A stretch of DNA of 64,000 nt from Sporosarcina jiandibaonis (GCF_013184495.1 NZ_JAAOIY010000001.1:1178001-1242000); one strand, 5' to 3'; shown: positions 44,318-53,227, counted from the first letter of the stretch. The notes: generated from the letters alone by a model not told the origin. Made by a program: numbers and translations.

Positions 44318-46048
44318 TCACTCAGTTGTCAACGTCTTAACAACTTGCATGACAGCATCTCTTAAATCAATTATTAGTGTATCACTTTTAGCTTTTGTTT
44401 CACCTTTTACGCCAAAGTAAAACTTTATTTTAGGTTCGGTTCCAGATGGGCGGATGCAAAACCATGAATTATCGGCTGTTATGAATTTCAGGACATTCGA
44501 TTTCGGCAAGTCAAGTTGGTGCGTTGTTCCGGTTTCATGATGAACAACCTCTCCTGTTGAATAGTCCTCGCTAACCGCGATAGTTTGCGGAAATTCATTC
44601 AAAAACTTAGTAGTTCCAAAATATGTCATGATTTTCTCAATCTCAGCCATTCCGGATTTTCCTTTTAACGTTAACGATTCCAATGCTTCTTGATAATACC
44701 CGAATTCATCATATAATGCGTCAAGTCCATCCAGTAAAGTTAAACCTTTTTCTTTATATCGGGCCGCCGCTTCAGCAATTAAAACAGATGCCTGAACCGC
44801 GTCCTTATCACGGACAAAGTCGCCGATTAAATAGCCGAAACTTTCCTCATAGCCGAATAGGAATGTAGACTCCTTTGTTTTATGAAATTTCTCGATTTCC
44901 TCGCTAATGAACTTAAATCCGGTTAATACATTCATCATTTTCACGTCATAACGATCTGCAATCGCCTGTCCAAGTTCTGACGTAACGATGGATTTAATAA
45001 CAACTCCATTGTCGGGAAGCGAGTTTTGACTTTTCATATCTTCCAATAAAGTGCTTAATAACAGTGCGCCAATTTGGTTACCTGTCAAAAACACGTAATC
45101 GCCGTCTTTATTTAAAACTGCCAAGCCCATTCGATCAGCATCAGGATCTGTCGCAATTAGTATGTCCGCATTTACTTTACGGCCATACGGAAGCGCCAAA
45201 TCAAATGCCTTGGATTCTTCGGGATTCGGATATTCCACAGTTGAAAAGTCAGGATCTGGATTTGCTTGTTCAGCAACGACCGTGACATTCTCGAACCCAG
45301 CTGCCTCCAAGCCTTTACAGACCAATTCCCCGCCGGCACCGTGGAGCGGCGAATAAACAATCGACAGATTCTTGTCATAATTGCCCTCAATCAGAATATT
45401 ATGCAACTGGTCGATATAACGCTCGCTCAAGTCATCTCCTAAATAGGTTAGTAACCCTTCATCTGCCAGGAGAGATTCATCCTTGACTTCAACTGAAAAT
45501 AAATCTTCAATACTTTCTACATGTCCGGTAATTTCATTTGCAGCTTCTAGCGCGACTTGCCCGCCGTCTTCACCGTAAACTTTAAATCCATTATATTCGG
45601 CAGGGTTATGACTTGCAGTAATGACAACGCCTGAGAATGTATTCAATTCACGGACTGCAAAAGATAGCAACGGGGTCGGTTGTAATTTTGAAAATAAATA
45701 AGAACGAATGCCATTATTCCCTAGAACTTTAGCAACTTCAAGCCCGAATTCTGGTGATTGATGTCTTGAGTCATAAGCAATGACGACTCCTCTTTGTGCG
45801 GCTTCATCTCCGCAGCCTTTTATGTATGCAGCAAGTCCTTGAGCCGCTTTTCTGACCGTATAGATATTCATTCGGTTCGTCCCAAATCCGAGTTCACCCC
45901 GAAGACCTGCCGTTCCAAACGACAAGTTTCTATAAAAACTGTCTTCCATTAATTTTTCATTGTTTTTCTCTAACTCTAGTTGTTGTTTCAATGTTTCCTC
46001 TAATTCTTCTTGATTAAGCCATTTTTCTGCTTCAACTTTCCAGCTCAC
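44318..46048 (-). CDS. pgcA: Alpha-phosphoglucomutase
   Basis: A 576-residue phosphohexomutase that interconverts glucose 1-phosphate and glucose 6-phosphate. The phosphoserine is Ser146 in VVITASHNPAEYNG. The metal loop is ATDPDADRMG, the sugar-binding loop is GYEESFGYL, and the phosphate-binding loop near the C-terminus is CIRPSGTEPKIKFY. The length matches PgcA of Bacillus subtilis, where the enzyme also supports glucolipid synthesis. It acts on the alpha anomer, while the PgmB at 34493-35176 handles the beta anomer released by GH65 phosphorylases. It is co-directional with pgi. Confidence 0.95.
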   Translation of the reverse strand: MSWKVEAEKWLNQEELEETLKQQLELEKNNEKLMEDSFYRNLSFGTAGLRGELGFGTNRMNIYTVRKAAQGLAAYIKGCGDEAAQRGVVIAYDSRHQSPEFGLEVAKVLGNNGIRSYLFSKLQPTPLLSFAVRELNTFSGVVITASHNPAEYNGFKVYGEDGGQVALEAANEITGHVESIEDLFSVEVKDESLLADEGLLTYLGDDLSERYIDQLHNILIEGNYDKNLSIVYSPLHGAGGELVCKGLEAAGFENVTVVAEQANPDPDFSTVEYPNPEESKAFDLALPYGRKVNADILIATDPDADRMGLAVLNKDGDYVFLTGNQIGALLLSTLLEDMKSQNSLPDNGVVIKSIVTSELGQAIADRYDVKMMNVLTGFKFISEEIEKFHKTKESTFLFGYEESFGYLIGDFVRDKDAVQASVLIAEAAARYKEKGLTLLDGLDALYDEFGYYQEALESLTLKGKSGMAEIEKIMTYFGTTKFLNEFPQTIAVSEDYSTGEVVHHETGTTHQLDLPKSNVLKFITADNSWFCIRPSGTEPKIKFYFGVKGETKAKSDTLIIDLRDAVMQVVKTLTTE

Positions 46049-46180
46049 ACGAACATCCCCTTAAGGTTAATATGAAAAGGAACCTAAACACCCCAGACTT
46101 AGTCGGCTAGGACGTTTATGTAAATTATACCACATACCCTTGGCTTTCTCTTGCTAGAGATGGTATAAGCATTTTAATTT

Positions 46181-46245
46181 GTAAGACAAATTTACTTTTT
46201 GGTCTGCAAGACAAACTAGCAGGTAAGTTTGTTACACAAACTTAC
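46181..46245. repeat. Repeated GTAAG/ACAAA boxes in the pgcA-HAD intergenic region
   Basis: A perfect 10-bp inverted repeat, GTAAGTTTGT and ACAAACTTAC around TAC (46223-46245), is preceded by two related half-sites: GTAAGACAAATTTAC (46181-46195) and GCAAGACAAAC (46206-46216). They lie between divergent genes, about 70 bases ahead of the HAD start, and look like binding sites of an unknown regulator. Confidence 0.5.
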
Positions 46246-46312
46246 TATTTGATTTTCAGGAATTTCATTGATATCATCAATCTCTAACTGCAAAGGGAAA
46301 AGGTGATTAATT

Positions 46313-47179
46313 ATGGTACGTTTAATTGCAATAGATATGGACGGCACGATATTAAGTCCCGATCAAACGATAAGCACGAAAAATAAAGAAACAATCCTAG
46401 AGGCACAGTCAAACGGTATTGAAGTTGTAATTGCAACTGGGAGAAGCTATGCGGAAGCTTTATTTCCAATTTCAGATGCAGGTTTGACAGTCCCGTTTAT
46501 ACTCCTAAATGGAGCAGAAGTTCGAAATGAAGATGGAGATTTGCTATCCGCAACTTATTTAACGGAAAGCGATGTCAAAAAGGTCATCCCGATTTTGGAG
46601 AAAGAATCCATCGACTATCAATTATTTGTAGGAAAAACGGTTTACACGAAAAGTATCGAAGACCAGATTGATACTTTTATTCAACTTGCTGTAGCCGCAA
46701 ACCAAGTTCCTCCTGTTGATGAGATACGTGAAGAAGTTATGAATCGAGTAGAAAAAGGTTTCGTTCAAGAGGTTCCTTCTTTAAGACAAATTGTAAATCA
46801 ACATGGAGAAGAAATTTATAAAATTTTCGGTACTTCGTTTAATAAAGTTCATTTAGATAACGCGAGAGAAAAACTTAAATTATTGCCTGGACTTGCTGTC
46901 AGTTCCTCTGGAGCAGGCAACCTCGAGATTACGAATATCAATGCACAAAAAGGAATCGCATTGGAACAGTATGCCAAAATGAAAGGTATTTCTATGGATG
47001 AAGTTATGGCAATCGGCGATAACTATAACGACTTATCCATGTTGAAAATCGCAGGCCATTCTGTCGCAATGGGTAATGCCCCTGCTGAAATCCAAGAAGC
47101 TTGCAAAACCGTAACAACAACAAACGAATTCGACGGTGTCGCAACAGCAATCGAGTCAGCATTGCGTTTGAAAATTTAA
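46313..47179 (+). CDS. Cof-type HAD-IIB phosphatase
   Basis: A 288-residue phosphatase of the HAD superfamily, class IIB. Motif I is IAIDMDGTIL, with IATGRSYAEA in motif II, and the C-terminal motifs are KGIALEQYAKMKGI and AIGDNYNDLSML. The cap domain of the Cof type lies in between. Such enzymes dephosphorylate sugar phosphates or other small metabolites with broad specificity. AAAGGTGA lies eight bases before the ATG. It is transcribed away from pgcA, behind a set of palindromic repeats, and ends at a terminator. The substrate is unknown. Confidence 0.92.
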   Translation: MVRLIAIDMDGTILSPDQTISTKNKETILEAQSNGIEVVIATGRSYAEALFPISDAGLTVPFILLNGAEVRNEDGDLLSATYLTESDVKKVIPILEKESIDYQLFVGKTVYTKSIEDQIDTFIQLAVAANQVPPVDEIREEVMNRVEKGFVQEVPSLRQIVNQHGEEIYKIFGTSFNKVHLDNAREKLKLLPGLAVSSSGAGNLEITNINAQKGIALEQYAKMKGISMDEVMAIGDNYNDLSMLKIAGHSVAMGNAPAEIQEACKTVTTTNEFDGVATAIESALRLKI

Positions 47180-47190
47180 TAACATATTAC

Positions 47191-47227
47191 AGAAGGTAAC
47201 TCTCTAAATATGAGGGAATTACCTTCT
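47191..47227 (+). terminator. Terminator of the HAD phosphatase gene
   Basis: AGAAGGTAA and TTACCTTCT form a 9-bp stem, extended by CTC/GAG pairs inside, followed by TTTTT on the plus strand 12 bases after the stop codon. Confidence 0.85.
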
Positions 47228-47239
47228 TTTTGTATACTA

Positions 47240-48163
47240 TCAAAATAAAAACCTAGCCAAATAAATGACAAGTGTCACTGTAATTGCACTAAACAATGTC
47301 GAGAATAACACGATCTGAGCAGCCAAATCTGGATGGTTATTATATTCTTCAGCAATTACTGCACTATTTACTGACGTAGGCATTGCCGATCCGATTAATA
47401 ATGCTTGGGCTACGATTCCGTCTACTTTAAATATGTATATAATCGCTAACGCAATTAACGGACCAACCGCTAGTCTAAGCGCTAAACTATAGTAAACTGT
47501 CGTTAATCCAGTCGAAAACTTGATCTTCGCGACTTGTGCACCTAATGTAAATAAAGCAAGCGCAATCATTGCATCTGCGATATAATTTGCCGGAACCCAA
47601 ATGAATGACGGAATTGGCACGTTGTAAACATTTAATAATACCCCCGACAACATCGCATACAAAACGGGCATTCTAAAATAACCAAGTGCTGCTTTTAATT
47701 TTCCTACTTTAATAGATTGCAATGAAAAAATACCATATGAAAATAGAAAAATATTTTGCAATGTCAGCATGATAACTTGAATCGACATCGCTAACGGATC
47801 ACTTTTAAACACTAAATCATTTACAGGGACCCCGTAATTACCCGAATTGAAAAACATCGTACTATTTGAAAAAGTCGTTTTCTCCCCTTTTTCCAAACCT
47901 ATAGCTTTTCCGATAAAATGAGAAATCACATAAAGAATAACAACATAGAGAATGAAAAAGAGCAATATATTTCCGAACAAATTAAACGAGATTTTCGTGC
48001 TATACAGCTTCACGAAAATGAAACCCGGAACAAGAAAGAAAATATTCAGTCTGGCTAACGTTTGAATGTTCAAATCGAATTTCGTCTGCATCACAAAACC
48101 TAATGCCATGATAACGAATATCGGCAAAATTATATCTTTTAGAATAATAAATAATTCCATCAA
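47240..48163 (-). CDS. AEC-family transporter (auxin efflux carrier type)
   Basis: A 307-residue membrane protein with about ten hydrophobic segments, of the auxin efflux carrier family. Typical stretches are NSTMFFNSGNYGVPVNDLVF in the first half and IGSAMPTSVNSAVIAEEYN in the second. Bacterial members carry malate, malonate and other organic acids. It is last on the strand of the larA-type operon, 49 bases after the larC2 gene, so it may move a hydroxy acid or sugar acid handled by that pathway. Direction and substrate of transport cannot be told. Confidence 0.85.
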   Translation of the reverse strand: MMELFIILKDIILPIFVIMALGFVMQTKFDLNIQTLARLNIFFLVPGFIFVKLYSTKISFNLFGNILLFFILYVVILYVISHFIGKAIGLEKGEKTTFSNSTMFFNSGNYGVPVNDLVFKSDPLAMSIQVIMLTLQNIFLFSYGIFSLQSIKVGKLKAALGYFRMPVLYAMLSGVLLNVYNVPIPSFIWVPANYIADAMIALALFTLGAQVAKIKFSTGLTTVYYSLALRLAVGPLIALAIIYIFKVDGIVAQALLIGSAMPTSVNSAVIAEEYNNHPDLAAQIVLFSTLFSAITVTLVIYLARFLF

Positions 48164-48212
48164 GCGTTCCCCTTCCCCCTTGATGCCTTTCGAGCAATTC
48201 GTTTTGAATTAC

Positions 48213-48680
48213 TCAGGTCAACTGCTTCCAGACCTGTTCATATACCTTCTTCAGCGGAACCTTATGATCTTCCGCGATTTTCTTGCATTCTTCATATTCC
48301 GGCGAGCACTGAATGACTTGTCCTTCATAAATGCCCTCTTTCACAGTCACTTCTCCCCATTTTGTTGATACCTTCCGAAATCTTCTCTCCGTCCGATGCA
48401 CGGTTAAAGGATAGTAACGCACGCCGAGCGTCGTTGTTTCCGTAAATAAGATTCGCTTCATTTTATCGAGATTATCCCGAGAACATAGTAATTGAAGCAA
48501 GATTCCGGGTCTGTTTTTCTTCATATGAATAGAGGTATAGTAAACATCATTAGCACCCGACTCAATCAATAAATCCATTAAGTATCCTAGTATCTCTCCT
48601 GAAATATCATCGAGATTTACTTCCATCTTAAACATCTCTTGATCTATATGTGCATGATTTGGAGGGTGTTTAGCTCCCAT
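48213..48680 (-). CDS. larC2: Nickel-insertion protein LarC, C-terminal (LarC2) half only
   Basis: A 155-residue protein matching the C-terminal part of LarC: MEVNLDDISGEILGYLMDLL, then YYTSIHMKKNRPGILLQLL, and TTTLGVRYYPLTV. LarC loads nickel into the pincer cofactor with CTP. In Lactobacillus plantarum, LarC is made as LarC1 and LarC2 by programmed frameshifting. Here the gene has its own ATG and ribosome site (GAGGGGTG), stands four bases after larB, and carries a small His-rich lead (KHPPNHAH). No LarC1 sequence precedes it or lies elsewhere in the window. Either LarC1 is encoded elsewhere or this organism uses a LarC2-only form. Confidence 0.88.
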   Translation of the reverse strand: MGAKHPPNHAHIDQEMFKMEVNLDDISGEILGYLMDLLIESGANDVYYTSIHMKKNRPGILLQLLCSRDNLDKMKRILFTETTTLGVRYYPLTVHRTERRFRKVSTKWGEVTVKEGIYEGQVIQCSPEYEECKKIAEDHKVPLKKVYEQVWKQLT

Positions 48681-48684
48681 GCTA

Positions 48685-49434
48685 TCACCCCTCCTCTTTT
48701 CGCTGGGCCAATTTATGAATCAGTGCCGCATTATAAGCGCCGCCGAATCCATTATCGATATTAACAACACTGATGCCAGATGCACAGGAATTCAACATCG
48801 TCAACAATGCTGCTAATCCATTATAACTGGCCCCGTATCCAACACTAGTTGGAACTGCAATAACAGGGTGTGAAACAAGTCCGCCGACTACGCTTGGCAG
48901 GGCGCCGTCCATTCCTGCAACTACGATTGTGACCGTGGCATTTTGAATTTCATCAATATTATCAAAAAGGCGATGAATTCCAGCTACCCCGACATCATAA
49001 AACCGACGAACCTCACAGCCGAATACTTCTGCTGTGACCGCAGCTTCTTCAGCAACCCGTAAATCAGATGTGCCCGCGCAAACAACTGCGATATATCCCT
49101 TGCCGTAAATATCTTCGCTCGGTCTTGCGGAATGCAAAATTTGAGCTTGGTTATTATATAGTAAATCAGGATGCGTTTTTTGCACTTCAGTTGATTTTTC
49201 TTCAGTAATCCGTGTCACTAAAACATAGTCGTTATTCGAACGAATTGCCGAAATGATGGCTGAAATTTGTTCGGCCGATTTCCCTTCTCCGTAAATTGTT
49301 TCAGGAAATCCTTGTCGTTTTTTACGATGATGATCTACTTTCGCAAATCCCAAGTTCTCATATGTAGCTAACTTTATTTTGGCTTCTTCAACGCTTAATG
49401 TGCCTTGTTGGACTTGCTTCAATATGTCTTCCAT
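48685..49434 (-). CDS. larB: Pincer cofactor biosynthesis protein LarB (NaAD carboxylase/hydrolase)
   Basis: A 249-residue enzyme that carboxylates nicotinic acid adenine dinucleotide and cleaves it to the pyridinium dicarboxylate mononucleotide, the first step of the nickel-pincer cofactor. The C-terminal PurE-like part shows VCAGTSDLRVAEEAA, VVAGMDGALPSVVGGLV and PTSVGYGASYNG. The conserved cysteine is Cys217 in MLNSCASG, followed by VVNIDNGFGGAYNA. It lies between the gluconokinase-type gene and larC2 in one operon with the larA-type gene. Confidence 0.95.
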   Translation of the reverse strand: MEDILKQVQQGTLSVEEAKIKLATYENLGFAKVDHHRKKRQGFPETIYGEGKSAEQISAIISAIRSNNDYVLVTRITEEKSTEVQKTHPDLLYNNQAQILHSARPSEDIYGKGYIAVVCAGTSDLRVAEEAAVTAEVFGCEVRRFYDVGVAGIHRLFDNIDEIQNATVTIVVAGMDGALPSVVGGLVSHPVIAVPTSVGYGASYNGLAALLTMLNSCASGISVVNIDNGFGGAYNAALIHKLAQRKEEG

Positions 49435-49455
49435 CTGTTTTCACCCTCTATTACG

Positions 49456-50928
49456 TTAAAAGTACTTCGATAAGTCGCTCGCGATTCCACTATACCTTTC
49501 AAATGCTTTTGCATAGATTTCATGATTTTCCAGATTTGGTTGTATGACTGCTTCAATCGGGATATTCTGTTTGATTTCTTCAAATGAATCAACCTTGCCG
49601 ATTGCAACCAATGCTGTCCATGCTGCGCCCCAAGCCGCGCTATGGTGACTTTCTGATACATAGACATCTTTTCCAAATACGTCTGCAAGCATTTGCACCC
49701 AAAGTGGAGATTGAGCCAGACCGCCGTTGACGAATATTTTCTCTGGTTCGCCAACTTTCTCTTCAAGCGCTTTACCGATATGGTATAGATTATACGTAAT
49801 CCCTTCCAAAACAGCACGAACTAAGTGTTCTTTTTTATGCGTGATGGAAAGTCCAAAGAAATTACCTTTCGCTTCCTGCTTCCATATCGGAGCTCTTTCC
49901 CCGTTAATATATGGTAAAAATAATACACCTTCAGCACCTGGAGCAACCTTCTCCGCTTCGGCAGTTAATTGGTCGAAACTGCCCTCATATTCGATAAGTT
50001 CTTTTAACCACTGCAAGGCGATTCCGCCGTTATTTGTGGGTCCCCCGAGAATCGACAATTCATCAGTGAAAGCATAACAAAATGTTTCTTGACTATCACT
50101 CACTTCAAAACCTTTAATCATTTGTCGAATTGCTCCGCTCGTTCCAGCTGATATTGCCACTTCTCCTGGATTAATGGCACCGCTTCCAAGGTTCGCCAAT
50201 TGACCATCTGCAGAACCGATGACAAACGGCATATCGCTTGAAATCCCCATCTCTTCAGCAATAGCTTTATCAATGCCAGTAAGAATTTCGGTCGGTGGTA
50301 CAATTCGCGAAAGTTGGTTTCTGTTAACACCCGCGAGTTCGAGTGCTTCTTCATCCCAATCAAATGTCTTCATATTAAATAGCCCTGTAGCTGATGCCAT
50401 TGAATAGTCGATTACGCTGCAGCCAAACCATTTTTGAAGAACGTATTCTTTTACAGAAATGAAATAGGAAGCTTGTTGATAAGGTTCGAAGTTCGTCTCT
50501 TTCATCCAAAGCAATTTACTTAGTGGTGACATTGGGTGATTTGGAAGTCCCGTATTCGCATAAACGCTATCTCCAACTGATTCTTTAAGCTTTTTAGCTT
50601 GCTCGTTACTTCGGCCGTCTGCCCAAATTAAAGCTTGAGAGAGCGGTTCATAGTTCTCGTCCACGCAAATCAGTGAATGCATGGCACAAGAAATCCCTAG
50701 CGTTAACACATCTTCTTTTTTATGATTAGATTTCTTTATACAATCATTAATGGCACCGACAGAAGCCCGTTCAATTTCAATTGGATCTTGTTCGACCCAA
50801 CCTGTTTGGGGATAATTAGAAGTGATCATTCTTTCAGCCTCTGCAACCAACTTCCCGTCAAATTCAAATAGTACCGCTTTCGCACTTGTTGTTCCAATAT
50901 CCAATGCAAGCACTAAATCTTTTTTCAT
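49456..50928 (-). CDS. FGGY-family carbohydrate kinase, gluconokinase type
   Basis: A 490-residue sugar kinase of the FGGY family. The N-terminal ATP-fold signature is LALDIGTTSAKAVLFE, the second domain shows GSADGQLANLGSGA and SAGTSGAIR, and YINGERAPIWKQEAKGNFFG is typical of gluconate kinases of the Bacillus GntK kind. It should phosphorylate D-gluconate to 6-phosphogluconate; xylulose and other aldonates are alternatives. In this operon (larA-type epimerase, SDR, kinase, larB, larC2) a gluconate kinase makes chemical sense, because C2 epimerisation of D-mannonate gives D-gluconate. The large minus-strand frame over its 3' half is a shadow. Confidence 0.85.
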   Translation of the reverse strand: MKKDLVLALDIGTTSAKAVLFEFDGKLVAEAERMITSNYPQTGWVEQDPIEIERASVGAINDCIKKSNHKKEDVLTLGISCAMHSLICVDENYEPLSQALIWADGRSNEQAKKLKESVGDSVYANTGLPNHPMSPLSKLLWMKETNFEPYQQASYFISVKEYVLQKWFGCSVIDYSMASATGLFNMKTFDWDEEALELAGVNRNQLSRIVPPTEILTGIDKAIAEEMGISSDMPFVIGSADGQLANLGSGAINPGEVAISAGTSGAIRQMIKGFEVSDSQETFCYAFTDELSILGGPTNNGGIALQWLKELIEYEGSFDQLTAEAEKVAPGAEGVLFLPYINGERAPIWKQEAKGNFFGLSITHKKEHLVRAVLEGITYNLYHIGKALEEKVGEPEKIFVNGGLAQSPLWVQMLADVFGKDVYVSESHHSAAWGAAWTALVAIGKVDSFEEIKQNIPIEAVIQPNLENHEIYAKAFERYSGIASDLSKYF

Positions 50929-50970
50929 CGTGATTTCTTCCCTTCTACAAAAACTGTATTAACAAAGAAG

Positions 50971-50996
50971 AAGCTTTGGATTTTACTCCAAAGCTT
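50971..50996 (-). other. Intercistronic hairpin between SDR and kinase genes
   Basis: AAGCTTTGGA and TCCAAAGCTT form a perfect 10-bp stem with a six-base loop; CTTCTTTG follows on the minus strand. It could be a weak terminator or attenuator that lowers kinase, larB and larC2 expression relative to the larA-type gene. Confidence 0.6.
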
Positions 50997-51006
50997 TATA
51001 TCAAAT

Positions 51007-51777
51007 TTAAATTGTCATAGCTCCAAATCCACCGTCAACGCGGATAAGCGTACCTGTAACAAAGCTGGATGCTTTATCGGATGCTAACCAAACTGCCGTA
51101 CCGACTAACTCTTCCGGATCACCGAAACGATTCATCGGCGTATGGCCCATGATCGATTCGATTCTCTCTTCACTCAAGATTTTACGGTTTTGTTCCGCTG
51201 GGAAGAATCCTGGGATAATCGCATTGACACGGATGCCATATGGCGCAAATTCGCGTGCCAAGAATTGTGTCATGTTATTAACCCCTGCCTTTGAAACGGA
51301 GTACGTAAATACTCTTGAAAGCGGTGTTGTTGAAGATACAGATGAAATATTGATGATGCTGCCTTTTCTTTCTTGATCAATCATCTTCTTCGCAAACACT
51401 TGTGTTGTTAACATGATTCCTTTTAAGTTTACATCTAGAATATGATCCCACTCGTCTTCTTCAATTTCAAAAAACGGAGTTGGACTATTCGTGCCCGGCG
51501 CATTTAATAAAATATCCCATCCGCCTGACCATGCTTCGATTTCAGTTGCAACATTTTCAAGTGATTCCTTTGAAATAACATTCGCACGGAATGCTTTCGC
51601 TTTTCCGCCTTTTTCAATGATTTCTTGCACAACTTTTTCCGCTGTTTCCAAATTACGTCCAACAACAGCAATTTGTGCGCCTTGGTCTGCCAATCCTTTC
51701 ACCATTGATGATCCCAATACACTGTTTCCGCCAATCGCAACAGCTGTTTTCCCCGTCAAATCAAATAATTTTCCCAT
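51007..51777 (-). CDS. SDR oxidoreductase, fructuronate reductase (UxuB)-like
   Basis: A 256-residue short-chain dehydrogenase with the catalytic Tyr159 and Lys163 (TYSVSKAG) and a serine in NISSVSS. The nucleotide loop is GGNSVLGSSMV in place of the textbook TGxxxGIG, and NAPGTNSP replaces NNAG. Both deviations, and NAIIPGFFPAEQNRKIL with HTPMNRFGDPEEL, resemble the Bacillus-type D-mannonate oxidoreductase (fructuronate reductase). Gluconate 5-dehydrogenases are a second possibility. It lies directly after the larA-type gene (33 bases). With UxaE in the cluster, reduction of fructuronate to D-mannonate is the most sensible role. Confidence 0.75.
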   Translation of the reverse strand: MGKLFDLTGKTAVAIGGNSVLGSSMVKGLADQGAQIAVVGRNLETAEKVVQEIIEKGGKAKAFRANVISKESLENVATEIEAWSGGWDILLNAPGTNSPTPFFEIEEDEWDHILDVNLKGIMLTTQVFAKKMIDQERKGSIINISSVSSTTPLSRVFTYSVSKAGVNNMTQFLAREFAPYGIRVNAIIPGFFPAEQNRKILSEERIESIMGHTPMNRFGDPEELVGTAVWLASDKASSFVTGTLIRVDGGFGAMTI

Positions 51778-51810
51778 TTGTAAAATCTCCTCTATCTATA
51801 TAGTTAGCAT

Positions 51811-53079
51811 TTACGCTAAGTTTCCATCATCATCAAATGTCAATTCGTACAGCTCTGAAACTTTTGTTAAGTACTCATTATTTTCAACTTCGTTCACTAA
51901 AGCCTCTGATACCTCAATTTCGCTTAGTTCCAACGTATTTTTGATGCGGACCATTTTAACTTTTGTGAAGTCTAGAATATTGCAAGTTTTAATTGCCGCT
52001 TTTATTGCCAGGCGGTCATTCGCCAACGTCGTTGCAGCTTTCGTAGGTGCGACAACTGTTGATGTTAGTCCGTTTGCATAGGTCGCAGCCCAATCTGTTT
52101 TATCGATCAATCGTTGCGTCGTGAAATCTGCAGTTCCGACCCCGTTTGCATTACCTTCAGTTTCATGCGTCAGATCCAAGACGACCATTTTATTCACTTC
52201 AGGTCCGCCATGTGCATAAGGCGTTGGATAACGGCCTGTTATATTCGGGTCCATGCCGTCACCACTGATGTTTTTACCGATTTCATCGATGATGAGCACG
52301 TCGATATTTTTGAAATCAATCTTCGGCAATAGCTTTTTCGCTAATTTTTGAAGTTCAGTTTCTCTCGATTCAATCACATCCGGAAGCAATACTTCGACAT
52401 GCGCGACCTTATCAAAAGCATTTTCAACCGTCGCAACACCGAAAAGTATCGGCATTTTCTCAAGAATCATCGTCGACATTTGAATAATATGTTTGCCCAT
52501 ATGCTCAAAACCCAGTTGATGACATGCTTCCGCGCCTTTTTGTTTTCCTAATCCGATGGCAATCATTTTCATAATGCCGCTTTCAACAGTACCTCTGAAT
52601 GCAGTATGTGGTTTAACACGGTTGATAACGACAATTCCATCTGCTTCAGATGCATATTTATCAACATAAACAGGCAATCCATTTTCTAATTTTCCAATTT
52701 CTACAACTTCCATGGATGACCGGATTTCACAATTAGCGGATTCCTCTGTCACACCTAAATGGGCTAAGACAGCTGTTTGTCCTTCAGCAGATGCGCCTCC
52801 GTGACTTCCCATGCTTGGAACGATGAACGGTTTAGCGCCAAGATCTTGTAAAAACTTTACCGTCCTTGCAGTCACTTCTACAATCTGGTCAACGCCCCGG
52901 CTCCCAACAGCGACAGCTATTTCCATTCCAGGCTTTACCGTTTTCCGAATTTCCTCTTGCTGCAATGCATCTTGTAATGCTTGATCGACATCATCCAATT
53001 GTTCATTGTCGAATGTCTGTTTAATTTTCATCATTTTCGGTACTGGAATATCTTTTAACAGTTCTTCAATAATTCCCAT
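51811..53079 (-). CDS. LarA-family nickel-pincer racemase/epimerase
   Basis: A 422-residue homologue of lactate racemase LarA. Residues that fit the pincer-cofactor site appear with LarA spacing: His93 (MGSHGG), His158 (RVKPHTAFRG), Lys171 (GIMKM) and His187 (EACHQLG). In Lactobacillus LarA these are His108, His174, Lys184 and His200; Lys to His is 16 residues in both. The N-terminal SRGVDQI loop and the overall length also fit. It heads an operon with an SDR, a gluconokinase-type kinase, larB and larC2. LarA relatives with other substrates, including D-gluconate 2-epimerase, have been reported. That activity fits this operon best, but it is inferred from context. Confidence 0.85.
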   Translation of the reverse strand: MGIIEELLKDIPVPKMMKIKQTFDNEQLDDVDQALQDALQQEEIRKTVKPGMEIAVAVGSRGVDQIVEVTARTVKFLQDLGAKPFIVPSMGSHGGASAEGQTAVLAHLGVTEESANCEIRSSMEVVEIGKLENGLPVYVDKYASEADGIVVINRVKPHTAFRGTVESGIMKMIAIGLGKQKGAEACHQLGFEHMGKHIIQMSTMILEKMPILFGVATVENAFDKVAHVEVLLPDVIESRETELQKLAKKLLPKIDFKNIDVLIIDEIGKNISGDGMDPNITGRYPTPYAHGGPEVNKMVVLDLTHETEGNANGVGTADFTTQRLIDKTDWAATYANGLTSTVVAPTKAATTLANDRLAIKAAIKTCNILDFTKVKMVRIKNTLELSEIEVSEALVNEVENNEYLTKVSELYELTFDDDGNLA

Positions 53080-53132
53080 ACATTAGTCACTCCTATTCTC
53101 TATAATAAAAACCTAATTATCGTATAACAACG

Positions 53133-53146
53133 TGAAAGCCCTTACA
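53133..53146 (-). promoter_or_regulatory. cre-like site in the larA-operon leader
   Basis: TGAAAGCCCTTACA matches the cre consensus at 13 of 14 positions (C for the central G). It lies downstream of the predicted start of transcription, a roadblock position. Confidence 0.45.
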
Positions 53147-53198
53147 AAATTTGTTTTTAATAATACATAAAGTCATAAATTTTATCTCTAATGAATTT

Positions 53199-53217
53199 GT
53201 TTGTCGACTAAACAAAC
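53199..53217 (-). promoter_or_regulatory. Shared operator-like element, larA operon copy
   Basis: GTTTGTCGACTAAACAAAC lies just downstream of the predicted promoter (53228-53256) and is 15 of 19 identical to TTTTGACTAGTAAACAAAC ahead of the TRAP operon (57313-57331). It contains a GTTTG/CAAAC inverted repeat. A repressor bound here would block transcription start. No regulator gene lies in this cluster. Confidence 0.55.
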
Positions 53218-53227
53218 ACTCACATAC

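Noticed and set aside
49419..49817. 132-codon minus-strand frame
   Set aside because: It overlaps the 3' part of the gluconokinase-type gene and the larB start in another frame, with no family resemblance or ribosome site.
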